A stretch of 64,000 nucleotides of DNA from Nostoc foliaceum FACHB-393 (GTDB lineage Bacteria > Cyanobacteriota > Cyanobacteriia > Cyanobacteriales > Nostocaceae): positions 186,001 through 250,000 of the forward strand of contig NZ_JACJTD010000002.1 of the NCBI RefSeq assembly GCF_014698505.1, in the 5' to 3' direction. The notes beneath the pieces are model-generated. The model made no database searches. It was not told the DNA's origin and was given only the letters and a program-made list of their open reading frames with translations. Shown here piece by piece: positions 14,731 to 22,507 of the stretch. Each line of letters begins with the position of its first letter. Position 1 is the stretch's first letter. The translations under genes and the position numbers were made by a program.

Positions 14731-17557
14731 GGAGGCGATCGCGCAAATCTGCTAAATTTTCACGCACAGTAACAGTATCAGGATGATCCAACCCTAACTG
14801 TTGCTCAAAAATATCTAAAGCTTGGATGCACAAGGGTTCAGCTTCGCTGTATCTACCTTGGGATTTGTAGAGTCCGGCTAGGTTGTCAAGGCTTTGTGCG
14901 ACATCTGGATGTTCTTCGCCCAGCAGCTTGCGCCTGAGTGCCAAAGCTTGGATGAATAGGGGTTCGGCTTCGCTGTATTTTTCTTGCAATAGGTAGAGTC
15001 CCGCAAGGTTGTTGAGGCTAGCAGCGACATATCGATGTTCTTCTCCCAGCACTTTGCGCCATAGTGCCAAAGCTTGGATGTAAAGGGGTTCGGCTTCGCT
15101 GTATCTGCCCTGGGAGTAGTAGAGTAACGCTAGGTTGTTGAGTGTAGCAGCGACAGATGGGTGTTCCTCTCCCAGCAGCTTGCGCCTGAGTGCCAAAGCT
15201 TGGATGCATAGCGGTTCAGCTTCGCTGTATTTTTCTTGCAATAGGTAGAGTCCCGCAAGGTTGTTGAGGCTAGTGGCGACAGATGGGTGTTCCTCTCCCA
15301 GCAGCTTGCGCCTGAGTGCCAAAGCTTGGATGAAAAGGGGTTCGGCTTCGCTGTATCTGCCTTGAGATTGGTAGAGGTACGCAAGGTTGTTGAGGCTAAT
15401 AGTGACAGATGGGTGTTCCTCTCCCAGCAGCTTGCGCTTGAGTGCCAAAGCTTGGATGTACAATGGTTCAGCTTTGCTGTATCTGCCTTGAGATTCGTAG
15501 AGTCCCGCAAGGTTATTGAGGCTCAAGGCAACAAATCGGTGTTCCTCTCCCAACAGCTTGCGCGTGAGTGCCAAAGCTTGGATTAAAAGGGGTTCAGCTT
15601 CGTTGTATCTGCCTTGAGATTCGTAGAGTTCCGCTAGGTTGTTGAGGCTTTGTGCGACATCTGGATGTTCTTCGCCCAGCAACTTACGCCTGATTACCAA
15701 AGTTTGAATGAAAAGGGGTTCAGCTTCGCTGTATCTGCCTTGGGAGTTGTAGAGTTGTGCTAGGTTGTTGAGGCTTTGTGCAACATCTGGGTGTTCCTCT
15801 CCCAAGCGTTTTTTGCTAACCTCTAGACACTGCTCAAACCAAGGTGCTGCTTTTTCATACAATCCCTGACCATTGTAAAACCTAGCGTTACCTATAAATG
15901 CCCAAATTAAATCATCATCGCTGACGTATTCAATCAGCTTTCTCGATACTTCAGCTATATGAGGTATGGCGAGGGAAATAGCGTTGATTTGCTCAAAGAT
16001 GGGGGTTTCAGGGATCTCTTTGGCAATTGCTACCATTACTTTGCAAAAACTTTGCTTTAATTCTTCTGCTTGCTCTAAACCTGTAAGCTTATATTGAAAA
16101 AACTCTCTTAGCAGTGGATGTAGTTGATAAACTCCCTCACTTTTACGCTGTAGCAAATGCAGTTTCCGCAAGATATCATCTCTAATTTCCTCTAACTCTC
16201 CCTCGTCTGACTCTGGTAAACACTGTTCCACAAACTTCCAAGGTATAGGTGAGGCGGCAAATAAACTCAGCAAACAGCCAAGCTGCTTATCGCTGTCTTC
16301 TAATTCCTGCCAACTCAACTCAAAGGCTGCTAACACACCTCGTTGTGCTGTCATATCGGCTTCTGGTTTCACAAGGGCGCGTTGTTCGAGCCGCTTTTTC
16401 TCTAACCGCCGCAACATTTCTGTTAGAGATAAGTCTTGTTTCCGCGCCAAATATCGCCCGACTAATTCCAAACCCAAAGGCAAATATCCCAACCACTCAC
16501 ACAACTGATTTGCAACAGCCAATTCTTGCTCAATTCGCTGTGGTGTTTCTTTAAAAAATGACCTTAATAACTCTAGCGCTGCTTCTGGTTGCAATACATC
16601 TAGAGATAATTCCTTTATAGATGCTCCTAAGTGTTGGCGCGTGGTAATCAACACTTTAAACCGGGAAGATAACGAGGGTAAGTAAGGCTTAACTTGTTGA
16701 TATTCTCCAACATCGTCTAAGACTAGCAGCACATCGCCTTCGCGCCAAAGCCGAAAGCAGTATTGCACTTGGGCGAATATATCAAAATCTTCTGGCGGCT
16801 TTAAATCAAGCTGCGTTCTAGCAAACTGCACAATTTGAATGCCCACATCTCCAGCCTTTGCCAGCAACCAGCAAATTCCACCCTTGTAAATTTCACGGTG
16901 AGCCATTGCATATTGTAAGGCCAGTTCTGTTTTACCCAGTCCACCCATGCCAGCGATCGCAGTAATGGCAACTTGTTTATTATCCTGCAAAAGTTGGTGA
17001 AGATTTTTCAATTCATCTTCACGCCCGAAAAATTTCACCACCCCACTCAAGGGTAGATTTTGCGGTATTTCAGTTGATGTCTCAATTACACCTATTCCTT
17101 CCTTGATGTTGTCAACGAGCCACCTCATATCCTTGTCAAAGTCAGGATCATTCAGCCTAATTTCAGTTTTATTACGGTACGCCAATTCATTAATGCTCTC
17201 TGGCAATTCACTTTCAGTCGGTAGTTTCGCTCCCTTCATCAGCAGAGGAATTACCGGAATGTTCTTCTTCAAGGCAGTTTCAATTTCAAGTCGTACCCAG
17301 TCTTCGGATTGATCCAACCGTCGATTGCCTGCATCATCTGTTACCGTTAACCAGCTAGGCCCAATCACCACCAGCATTACCCGGCAACTACTCAGAGCAT
17401 CATTGATCTCCTTTCGATAGTCCAATCCCATCGGGATCTTTTGGACATCCTTAAAAACATGATCCTTCCCAAAGTAATGCACCAGGTAGTCATAGATGCG
17501 CCCAGTTGAATCACCCGTGTCACTAATCCGATACGATATAAAAATAGAATTTTTCAC
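14714..17557 (-). CDS. TIR-NB-ARC-TPR protein (bacterial NLR-like)
   Basis: The 947-residue protein has three parts. The TIR domain (1-155) begins NSIFISYRISDTGDSTGRI. Its DWVRLEIETALKKNIPVIPL places Glu91 at the position of the catalytic NADase glutamate of SARM1-type TIRs (DWVxxEI). The NB-ARC STAND ATPase (about 170-500) has Walker A GMGGLGKT (203-210), Walker B VLLVLDDV (276-283) and the sensor KVLITTR (301-307). The C-terminus (about 560-945) has nine 42-residue TPRs of the kinesin-light-chain type, each with L(G/L)EEHPxVAxSLNNLAxLY. This is the plant-NLR layout. Sensing by TPRs, oligomerisation and NAD cleavage in phage defence is the family-based inference. Confidence 0.93.
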   Translation of the reverse strand: MKNSIFISYRISDTGDSTGRIYDYLVHYFGKDHVFKDVQKIPMGLDYRKEINDALSSCRVMLVVIGPSWLTVTDDAGNRRLDQSEDWVRLEIETALKKNIPVIPLLMKGAKLPTESELPESINELAYRNKTEIRLNDPDFDKDMRWLVDNIKEGIGVIETSTEIPQNLPLSGVVKFFGREDELKNLHQLLQDNKQVAITAIAGMGGLGKTELALQYAMAHREIYKGGICWLLAKAGDVGIQIVQFARTQLDLKPPEDFDIFAQVQYCFRLWREGDVLLVLDDVGEYQQVKPYLPSLSSRFKVLITTRQHLGASIKELSLDVLQPEAALELLRSFFKETPQRIEQELAVANQLCEWLGYLPLGLELVGRYLARKQDLSLTEMLRRLEKKRLEQRALVKPEADMTAQRGVLAAFELSWQELEDSDKQLGCLLSLFAASPIPWKFVEQCLPESDEGELEEIRDDILRKLHLLQRKSEGVYQLHPLLREFFQYKLTGLEQAEELKQSFCKVMVAIAKEIPETPIFEQINAISLAIPHIAEVSRKLIEYVSDDDLIWAFIGNARFYNGQGLYEKAAPWFEQCLEVSKKRLGEEHPDVAQSLNNLAQLYNSQGRYSEAEPLFIQTLVIRRKLLGEEHPDVAQSLNNLAELYESQGRYNEAEPLLIQALALTRKLLGEEHRFVALSLNNLAGLYESQGRYSKAEPLYIQALALKRKLLGEEHPSVTISLNNLAYLYQSQGRYSEAEPLFIQALALRRKLLGEEHPSVATSLNNLAGLYLLQEKYSEAEPLCIQALALRRKLLGEEHPSVAATLNNLALLYYSQGRYSEAEPLYIQALALWRKVLGEEHRYVAASLNNLAGLYLLQEKYSEAEPLFIQALALRRKLLGEEHPDVAQSLDNLAGLYKSQGRYSEAEPLCIQALDIFEQQLGLDHPDTVTVRENLADLRDRLPLNPE

Positions 17558-17872
17558 TTAATTTATCCTAAGTTTTTTTCTAATAGTATGTATAGCTTGT
17601 ATTGATTGCATCATGAGGCTTCTAGCGATCGCCCTCCCGGAGAGTGACAGAAAAGGGGTATTTTACCCATTAATTACGAAGTTACACTGTGAAGTAATTG
17701 TAATTTAGTGCATCTCATTGGGAATAAATAATACAAGTTTATTAAGATTTCTCTAGAAAAGCGGGTTTTATCGCGTTTTCTCTTAAGTAAAATCTCACAA
17801 CTACATTTGTTAAAGCCATACTATATGTATTAACGCTAAAGTCATAGTACGACTACTAAAATCACAACCCAA
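17558..17872. other. Intergenic region upstream of the TIR-NB-ARC-TPR gene
   Basis: This 315-bp gap separates two divergent genes. It contains one HIP1-like octamer (about 17623) and AT-rich stretches that could be promoters. I see no RNA gene or strong palindrome. Confidence 0.45.
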
Positions 17873-18077
17873 ATGCAAGCTGATAAATACCCTTTTGCTC
17901 AAGAAGTGACTACTGACATGGAAGGTAATATCCGCAAAGTATTCATAGCTTTTGATGACTATCTACGCTTGCTAGAAACTATTGAGGATTGAGGATGAAG
18001 GACTTATCTTAGCAATGAAGGCAGTAGAATATGAAACACCTCTAAATATTGATGAAGCATTAGCACAATTAGAATAA
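17873..18077 (+). pseudogene. Phd/YefM-like antitoxin gene broken by a 7-bp duplication
   Basis: ATG 17873 starts MQADKYPFAQEVTTDMEGNI and continues RKVFIAFDDYLRLLETIED before TGA. The 7-mer TGAGGAT occurs twice in tandem (17983-17996). Removing one copy restores one frame through EGLILAMKAVEYETPLNIDE to the TAA at 18075-18077, giving a 65-residue antitoxin with the usual IRKVxxxFDDYLxLLExxED layout. No toxin gene follows. A programmed frameshift is conceivable but the duplication makes decay more likely. Confidence 0.82.
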
Positions 18078-18109
18078 GAGTAATTGCAATTTATAATCCC
18101 CACTTTCTT

Positions 18110-18151
18110 AATTACGAATTACGAATTACGAACTACGAACTACGAATTAAT
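18110..18151. repeat. Heptamer STRR (AATTACG x3, AACTACG x2, AATTAAT)
   Basis: Six 7-bp units lie in perfect register immediately ahead of the ATG of the nuclease gene at 18153. They occupy the place of its ribosome binding site, so translation may be weak or depend on the repeat sequence. Confidence 0.85.
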
Positions 18152-18152
18152 A

Positions 18153-18845
18153 ATGCAATTTGATACCCAACTGCTACCTCGAATTAATGCCACAGCCAAG
18201 CGAGAAAATGGTAAACAATATTATGTAGATGCCAACGGAAATCGTTTTCCCAGCGTGACGACAATACTTAATGCCACCAAATCACAAGCAGACAGAGACA
18301 GATTATTAAACTGGAAAACGCGTGTTGGTACAGAAGAAGCTACCCGCATTACTACAACTGCTAGCCGGCGGGGAACCCAAACACACAAACAAATTGAGCG
18401 CTACCTTCTTGGACAAAACCCAGTTTGTCCCGAAGCGAGTCGCCCTTATTGGGAGAGTATCAAGCCAGTTTTAGAAGAAATCGACACAGTTAGACTTGTA
18501 GAAGGCTCTGTTTTTCATCATAATTTGAGTTATTCTGGCAAAGTTGATTGTATTGCCAGCTATCAAGGTATTCCCTGTATTTGCGAGTGGAAAACAGCAG
18601 ACAAACCCAAAGGTTCAGTTGAGCATTTATATGAACATCCACTGCAACTTACTGCGTACATAGGAGCAGCTAACGAATATTATCGAGATTATGGGATTCA
18701 GCTAAAGCACGCTCTCTTGGTAGTAGCGATTCCAGAAATGCCAGCAGAGGTATTTTGGTTTGAATCAGCAGTTATTAAAGATTACTGGGAGCAGTGGGAA
18801 AAAAGAGTTGCTGAATATTGGGAACGCAGAAGCGTTTGGAGTTAA
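18153..18845 (+). CDS. PD-(D/E)XK exonuclease, MGME1/Cas4-like
   Basis: From ATG 18153 the protein has 230 residues; an upstream start at 18084 would translate the heptamer repeat (TNYELRTTNYEL) and is rejected. The motifs are those of the MGME1/RecB-like nuclease branch: RRGTQTHKQIERYL (His), LSYSGKVDCIAS (Asp), ICEWKTADKP (Glu-x-Lys) and HPLQLTAYIGA (Gln motif). The N-terminus has FPSVTTILNATKS, seen in similar phage and bacterial nucleases. Expected activity is single-strand DNA trimming, in repair or phage biology. It lies between a dead antitoxin gene and two orphan antitoxin-like genes. Confidence 0.82.
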   Translation: MQFDTQLLPRINATAKRENGKQYYVDANGNRFPSVTTILNATKSQADRDRLLNWKTRVGTEEATRITTTASRRGTQTHKQIERYLLGQNPVCPEASRPYWESIKPVLEEIDTVRLVEGSVFHHNLSYSGKVDCIASYQGIPCICEWKTADKPKGSVEHLYEHPLQLTAYIGAANEYYRDYGIQLKHALLVVAIPEMPAEVFWFESAVIKDYWEQWEKRVAEYWERRSVWS

Positions 18846-18860
18846 TCAGCCCCTTTGGGG

Positions 18861-18881
18861 AAGTCAAAAGTCAAAAGTCAA
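18861..18881. repeat. Heptamer STRR (AAGTCAA x3)
   Basis: Three exact copies of AAGTCAA lie behind the nuclease gene, between convergent genes. Confidence 0.8.
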
Positions 18882-18917
18882 ACATTTAAAATATTCGTAT
18901 CGATTAAGACAGAGTTA

Positions 18918-19154
18918 TTAGTCGTTTGCATAAAGGTTTTCTCTGCGGAAAGTGAGGCTTTCCGAGACTAATCCTACAGGATAGGCGGAAAATTTGAGAG
19001 GCGCTTTCTTTTTTTCCGTCTCTACTTCCTCAGCCACAGGCTTCTCATCAATTACTATTACCACCTTATGCTCACCTTCTGGAATATCCAATGGTAACTG
19101 CGCTGTAATCTTACCATCTTTGGTAACTGTAGCAATTGTTTCTATACTTTTCAT
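18918..19154 (-). CDS. Orphan antitoxin-like protein, paralogue 1
   Basis: The 78-residue protein begins MKSIETIATVTKDGKITAQL and continues with a strand pair (PEGEHKVVIVIDEKP), a charged linker and a tail ending LTFRRENLYAND. The N-terminal beta hairpin with a short RRExLY tail is the layout of many small cyanobacterial antitoxins of PIN toxins. No toxin lies on either side. A close paralogue sits at 19394-19636, separated by a palindromic element. The function is inferred only from this pattern. Confidence 0.65.
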   Translation of the reverse strand: MKSIETIATVTKDGKITAQLPLDIPEGEHKVVIVIDEKPVAEEVETEKKKAPLKFSAYPVGLVSESLTFRRENLYAND

Positions 19155-19248
19155 ACTATTTCTATTAGATTAATACATCACTGTTTCGTGAAGGGAAAAT
19201 TCGGAAACATTTACATACACCAAGATATTTGTGGACACAAACATAGAG

Positions 19249-19383
19249 CAATACGGTTCAGTTAAGAAAATTTGTAGGTTGGGTTAAGCAAAGCGCAACC
19301 CAACAAAGCCTCGGAAATGTTGGGTTTCGTTCCTCAACCCAACCTACGCAAATTTATTTTTCTGGCTTAACTGAACCGTATTG
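19249..19383. mobile_element. MITE-like palindromic element, 135 bp
   Basis: The element has perfect 18-bp terminal inverted repeats (CAATACGGTTCAGTTAAG at the left and its reverse complement at 19366-19383). Inside, a second inverted pair (TTTGTAGGTTGGGTT and AACCCAACCTACGCAAA) lets nearly the whole element fold into a hairpin. It has no coding capacity. It lies between two antitoxin-like paralogues, 10 bp behind the stop of the upstream one. I could not define a target-site duplication. Confidence 0.85.
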
Positions 19384-19393
19384 AAATATAGAG

Positions 19394-19636
19394 TTAGCGT
19401 CCCCAATCACCATAGATATCCTCACGTCTTAGAGAAAGGTTTTCAGGCCAAGGGCCATAATTATGCACAGGAAAGTTTAGAGGAGGACGCTTTTCCTTGC
19501 TCTCTGCTTTCTCTGCCAAAGGTTTTTCATCAATTACTATTACTATCTGATGTTCACCCTCTGGAATATCCAATGGTAATTGCGCTGTAATCTTACCATC
19601 TTTGCTAACCGTGGCAATTGTTTCTATACTTTTCAT
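19394..19636 (-). CDS. Orphan antitoxin-like protein, paralogue 2
   Basis: The 80-residue protein shares the first 30 or so residues nearly identically with the protein at 18918-19154 (MKSIETIATVSKDGKITAQL, PEGEHQIVIVIDEKP). It diverges in the middle and ends LSLRREDIYGDWGR, a tail common in antitoxin-like small proteins of cyanobacteria. The place where a toxin gene would follow is taken by the MITE. The Bax1-like gene lies upstream, with the start of this gene only 15 bp beyond its stop, so both may be on one transcript. Confidence 0.65.
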   Translation of the reverse strand: MKSIETIATVSKDGKITAQLPLDIPEGEHQIVIVIDEKPLAEKAESKEKRPPLNFPVHNYGPWPENLSLRREDIYGDWGR

Positions 19637-19651
19637 CTCATTTATCCTTAA

Positions 19652-20866
19652 TCAATCCATTACAGCTAATACAGCTTTCGGCAACAACTTATCTTTAAAC
19701 CAAACAATTCTGGCGGGGACATCATTTAATTTTACTCCCGCCTTTTCTAAATTAAGTCGCTCGGAAATTGCCAAAATCAAATCATCACGTCCAGCCCGTC
19801 GCACTTGAGAAAACTTCTTTTGTAAATATTCTGGTCGCCAATAACCAACAATTTCTAATAAAAAGGTGCGTCCATCAGCATGAACTAAGCGAAAATCGGG
19901 AATCATCACACTACCAGGAATTGGTATCAAATCAACTTCTCGCTCTAATGCCCAACCACTTTTCAAAGCATCCCACTTATCAGCAAAGGATGCTTCTAGC
20001 ATACTATCGTAGGGCTTTCCTGGTGGATAGTGGGATACCAAACCACATTCGGAATTGAGAGTAAAACGTCCAGTTTTCCAACTATTTGTATAAGCATCGC
20101 GGGTTTGGAGAATCGACGAGAGACTCCATTTAGTAACGTGAAGTAAAGCTGGAATAAGTTTAGCGATCGCTAACCCATATCGTGTACTAGGATTAAATAA
20201 ACTCGTTGGACCATCTATCGTAATTGTAAACCCGTGGTCAGCATCACCCTCAATATAAGCCATTAATTGAAACAACTTCAGATAGCGAAATAACAGCTTA
20301 TATTCTCCCGGAACATTCCGATGAGCATTTAATACAAGTTGGCTGGCTTTATAAAATACACCCTGCACCTGAGATAAGTTATATCTATTTATCAAATCTG
20401 GCGCTGTTGGTGCATCAAAAACAGTCAAAATCTTATTTTCAGATAAATCAGCATAGAGTCCATTACGAACCTGTTCTAATAAAACTTCCCGTTCAAGTTC
20501 TTGAGTTAATTCATCAGCAATTTTACTCAGAGTAACTTGTGTTGATTCTCGACTAGAAACAGACTTTGCAGCCAACGAAAACACCCGTTCTCTTAACATT
20601 TGTGGTTCCAAAGGACTTACCACCTCAAAAGTACAAAAACTACTTTTGAGAATATAAGCTAATCCCCGCTTCACCCGATAATCTGTAGAATCTCCTTCAA
20701 AATCAGTCAATTGTCGCTCAAGCACACCTTGAGTCTTCCCCACTGCTGATTGAAAATAATTAATTAACTCAATCGCCAACTCTGAAGTTTTTTGATCAAT
20801 CTTCAGTCTCTTCGGAATGATCTCCTCCCCGGTTTGGCGATGCATCAGTAAGTCTGTCGGTAACAT
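19652..20866 (-). CDS. Bax1-like nuclease (DUF790)
   Basis: The 404-residue protein opens with MLPTDLLMHRQTGEEIIPKR, the usual DUF790 start, so this ATG is kept although it overlaps the helicase gene by 71 bp. The C-terminal third carries a PD-(D/E)XK-like nuclease pattern: SMLEASFADKW (Glu), VMIPDFRLVH (Asp) and FLLEIVGYWRPEYLQKK (Glu and Lys). Bax1 proteins of archaea bind XPB helicase and cut bubble DNA, acting together in excision-type repair. Here the XPB-like helicase gene is immediately upstream and translationally coupled, which supports the same helicase-nuclease complex. Confidence 0.9.
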   Translation of the reverse strand: MLPTDLLMHRQTGEEIIPKRLKIDQKTSELAIELINYFQSAVGKTQGVLERQLTDFEGDSTDYRVKRGLAYILKSSFCTFEVVSPLEPQMLRERVFSLAAKSVSSRESTQVTLSKIADELTQELEREVLLEQVRNGLYADLSENKILTVFDAPTAPDLINRYNLSQVQGVFYKASQLVLNAHRNVPGEYKLLFRYLKLFQLMAYIEGDADHGFTITIDGPTSLFNPSTRYGLAIAKLIPALLHVTKWSLSSILQTRDAYTNSWKTGRFTLNSECGLVSHYPPGKPYDSMLEASFADKWDALKSGWALEREVDLIPIPGSVMIPDFRLVHADGRTFLLEIVGYWRPEYLQKKFSQVRRAGRDDLILAISERLNLEKAGVKLNDVPARIVWFKDKLLPKAVLAVMD

Positions 20867-22397
20867 CTGCTGAATTCTGGATTTTAGATTTTGGACTTCC
20901 GGTTGAATAATTAATCTCTAACTGCTCCGCAGCCTTCAAACTCCGTTCCTTCCCACTCCCATACACAACCTGCAAATTCCCTTTCTTCTCCCCTTGTCCC
21001 CTTGTCTCCTTGTCCCCTTGTCCTCTTATCCTCTCCCCTCTCCGCCTAGCCGAAGTCCCTTCCTCACTCGTATCTTCCGCCACCACCTCATACAAAATCG
21101 CCTGCTTATTCTCAATATTTCCCTTCCGTAAAATCCTACCCAATCGCTGAGTATACTCCCTAGCCGAACCCGTCCCCGATAAAATAATTGCAACAGTTGC
21201 CGCCGGCACATCAACCCCTTCATTCAACACATGAGAAGCAACCAAAGTATTATATTTACCCTCTCGAAATTTTGTTAATATCTCATGCCGTTCTTTCACT
21301 GGAGTTTGATGAGTAATTGCCGGAATTAGTAACTCTTGAGAAATGCGATAAACTGTTGCATTATCCGCAGTAAAAATCAAAATTCTTGCCGGATAATGTT
21401 CTGCCAATAAATTAATCAGAATTCGCAACTTTCCATCAGTACCTAAAGCGATATCTTTCGCTTCTCGATGCGCTAACATAGCTCTACGTCCAGATTGCGA
21501 TCGCGCACTCATTTGCACGAACATTTGCCAACCTTGAAGACTCCCCAAAGAAATCTTGGATTGTTTCAAAAAGTCGTTCCGAGTTTGAATTAGTTGATTG
21601 TATCTTTCCCGCTCAAGTTGCGATAACTTTACCTTAATTTGGACAATTTCATGTTCTGCTAACGCCTTCCCCGCCAAATCTTCAGCGCGTTTGCGATATA
21701 CTTCTTGACCAATGAGAATATTTAAGTCAGCGTGTTTACCATCGGTGCGTTCTGGCGTAGCGGAGAGTCCAAGACGATAAGGTGCGATCGCATATTCAGC
21801 AATCACCCGATTAAAATCTGTCGGTAAATGATGACATTCATCAAAAACAATCAACGCATATTGGTTCCCCAACGTCTCAGCATGAATTGCTGCACTGTCG
21901 TAAGTTGCCACTAGAATTGCCGTTCTATCCCGCGAACCACCCCCCAGCAATCCCACTTCAGCATCAGGGAAAGCCGCTACCAAGTGTGCATACCATTGAT
22001 GCATTAAATCCAAAGTTGGTACAACAATTAGCGTTGTGCGCGGCGTTGACTGCATCGCCATTTGCGCCAAATAAGTCTTACCCGCCGCCGTGGGCAGCAC
22101 AACAACCCCTTGTCTACCCGCTAGTTTCCAAGCTGCTAGCGCCTCAGTCTGGTGAGGATAGGGTTCCATTTCCAGAGTGGGAACCAAATCTACAGGATAA
22201 AATTCCTTCGCCTCATCGATAAAATTCACATCTTCCGCTTGTAGTGCTTCCACTAGCGATCGGTATCTAATTGCTGGAATGCGGAATTTTTCAACTCTAT
22301 CATCCCACGTAGCATAGTCCATCCAACCTTTGCCGCGTGGTGGTGGATGCAAAATTAATGTGCCACGATCAAAATTTAGTGTAGGGGTACGGGCCAT
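20796..22397 (-). CDS. XPB/Ssl2-like DNA helicase (SF2)
   Basis: From ATG 22397 (MARTPTLNFDRGTLILHPPP) the protein has 533 residues; 21 upstream codons look non-conserved. SF2 motifs in order are VVLPTAAGKTYLAQ (I), IVFDECHHLPT (II, DECH), GLSATPERTDGKH (III), LVASHVLNEGVDVPAA (V) and YTQRLGRILRKG (VI). The N-terminal DRGTLILHPP block is typical of bacterial and archaeal XPB. The C-terminal tail (about 450-533) is low-complexity, with RGQGDKETRGQGEKK and SPKSKIQNS encoded by 8-bp and AT-rich repeats, and looks like repeat sequence absorbed into the gene. The partner Bax1 gene overlaps the end. Confidence 0.93.
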   Translation of the reverse strand: MARTPTLNFDRGTLILHPPPRGKGWMDYATWDDRVEKFRIPAIRYRSLVEALQAEDVNFIDEAKEFYPVDLVPTLEMEPYPHQTEALAAWKLAGRQGVVVLPTAAGKTYLAQMAMQSTPRTTLIVVPTLDLMHQWYAHLVAAFPDAEVGLLGGGSRDRTAILVATYDSAAIHAETLGNQYALIVFDECHHLPTDFNRVIAEYAIAPYRLGLSATPERTDGKHADLNILIGQEVYRKRAEDLAGKALAEHEIVQIKVKLSQLERERYNQLIQTRNDFLKQSKISLGSLQGWQMFVQMSARSQSGRRAMLAHREAKDIALGTDGKLRILINLLAEHYPARILIFTADNATVYRISQELLIPAITHQTPVKERHEILTKFREGKYNTLVASHVLNEGVDVPAATVAIILSGTGSAREYTQRLGRILRKGNIENKQAILYEVVAEDTSEEGTSARRRGERIRGQGDKETRGQGEKKGNLQVVYGSGKERSLKAAEQLEINYSTGSPKSKIQNSADVTDRLTDASPNRGGDHSEETED

Positions 22398-22453
22398 GAG
22401 TATTGGGCATTGGGCAGGGTAGCAAGAGAGTGGAGGGGCGAATAATAACTCCT

Positions 22454-22474
22454 CAGTCAACAGTCAACAGTCAA
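22454..22474. repeat. Heptamer STRR (CAGTCAA x3)
   Basis: Three exact copies lie in the 110-bp gap between the divergent XPB and adenylate cyclase genes. Confidence 0.8.
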
Positions 22475-22507
22475 CACTCCCTTGATTACTAATAACGCAA
22501 AAAGTGC

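Noticed and set aside
15130-15586. Frames on both strands inside the TPR part of the NLR-like gene
   Set aside because: They are periodic shadows of the 126-bp TPR repeat in other frames.
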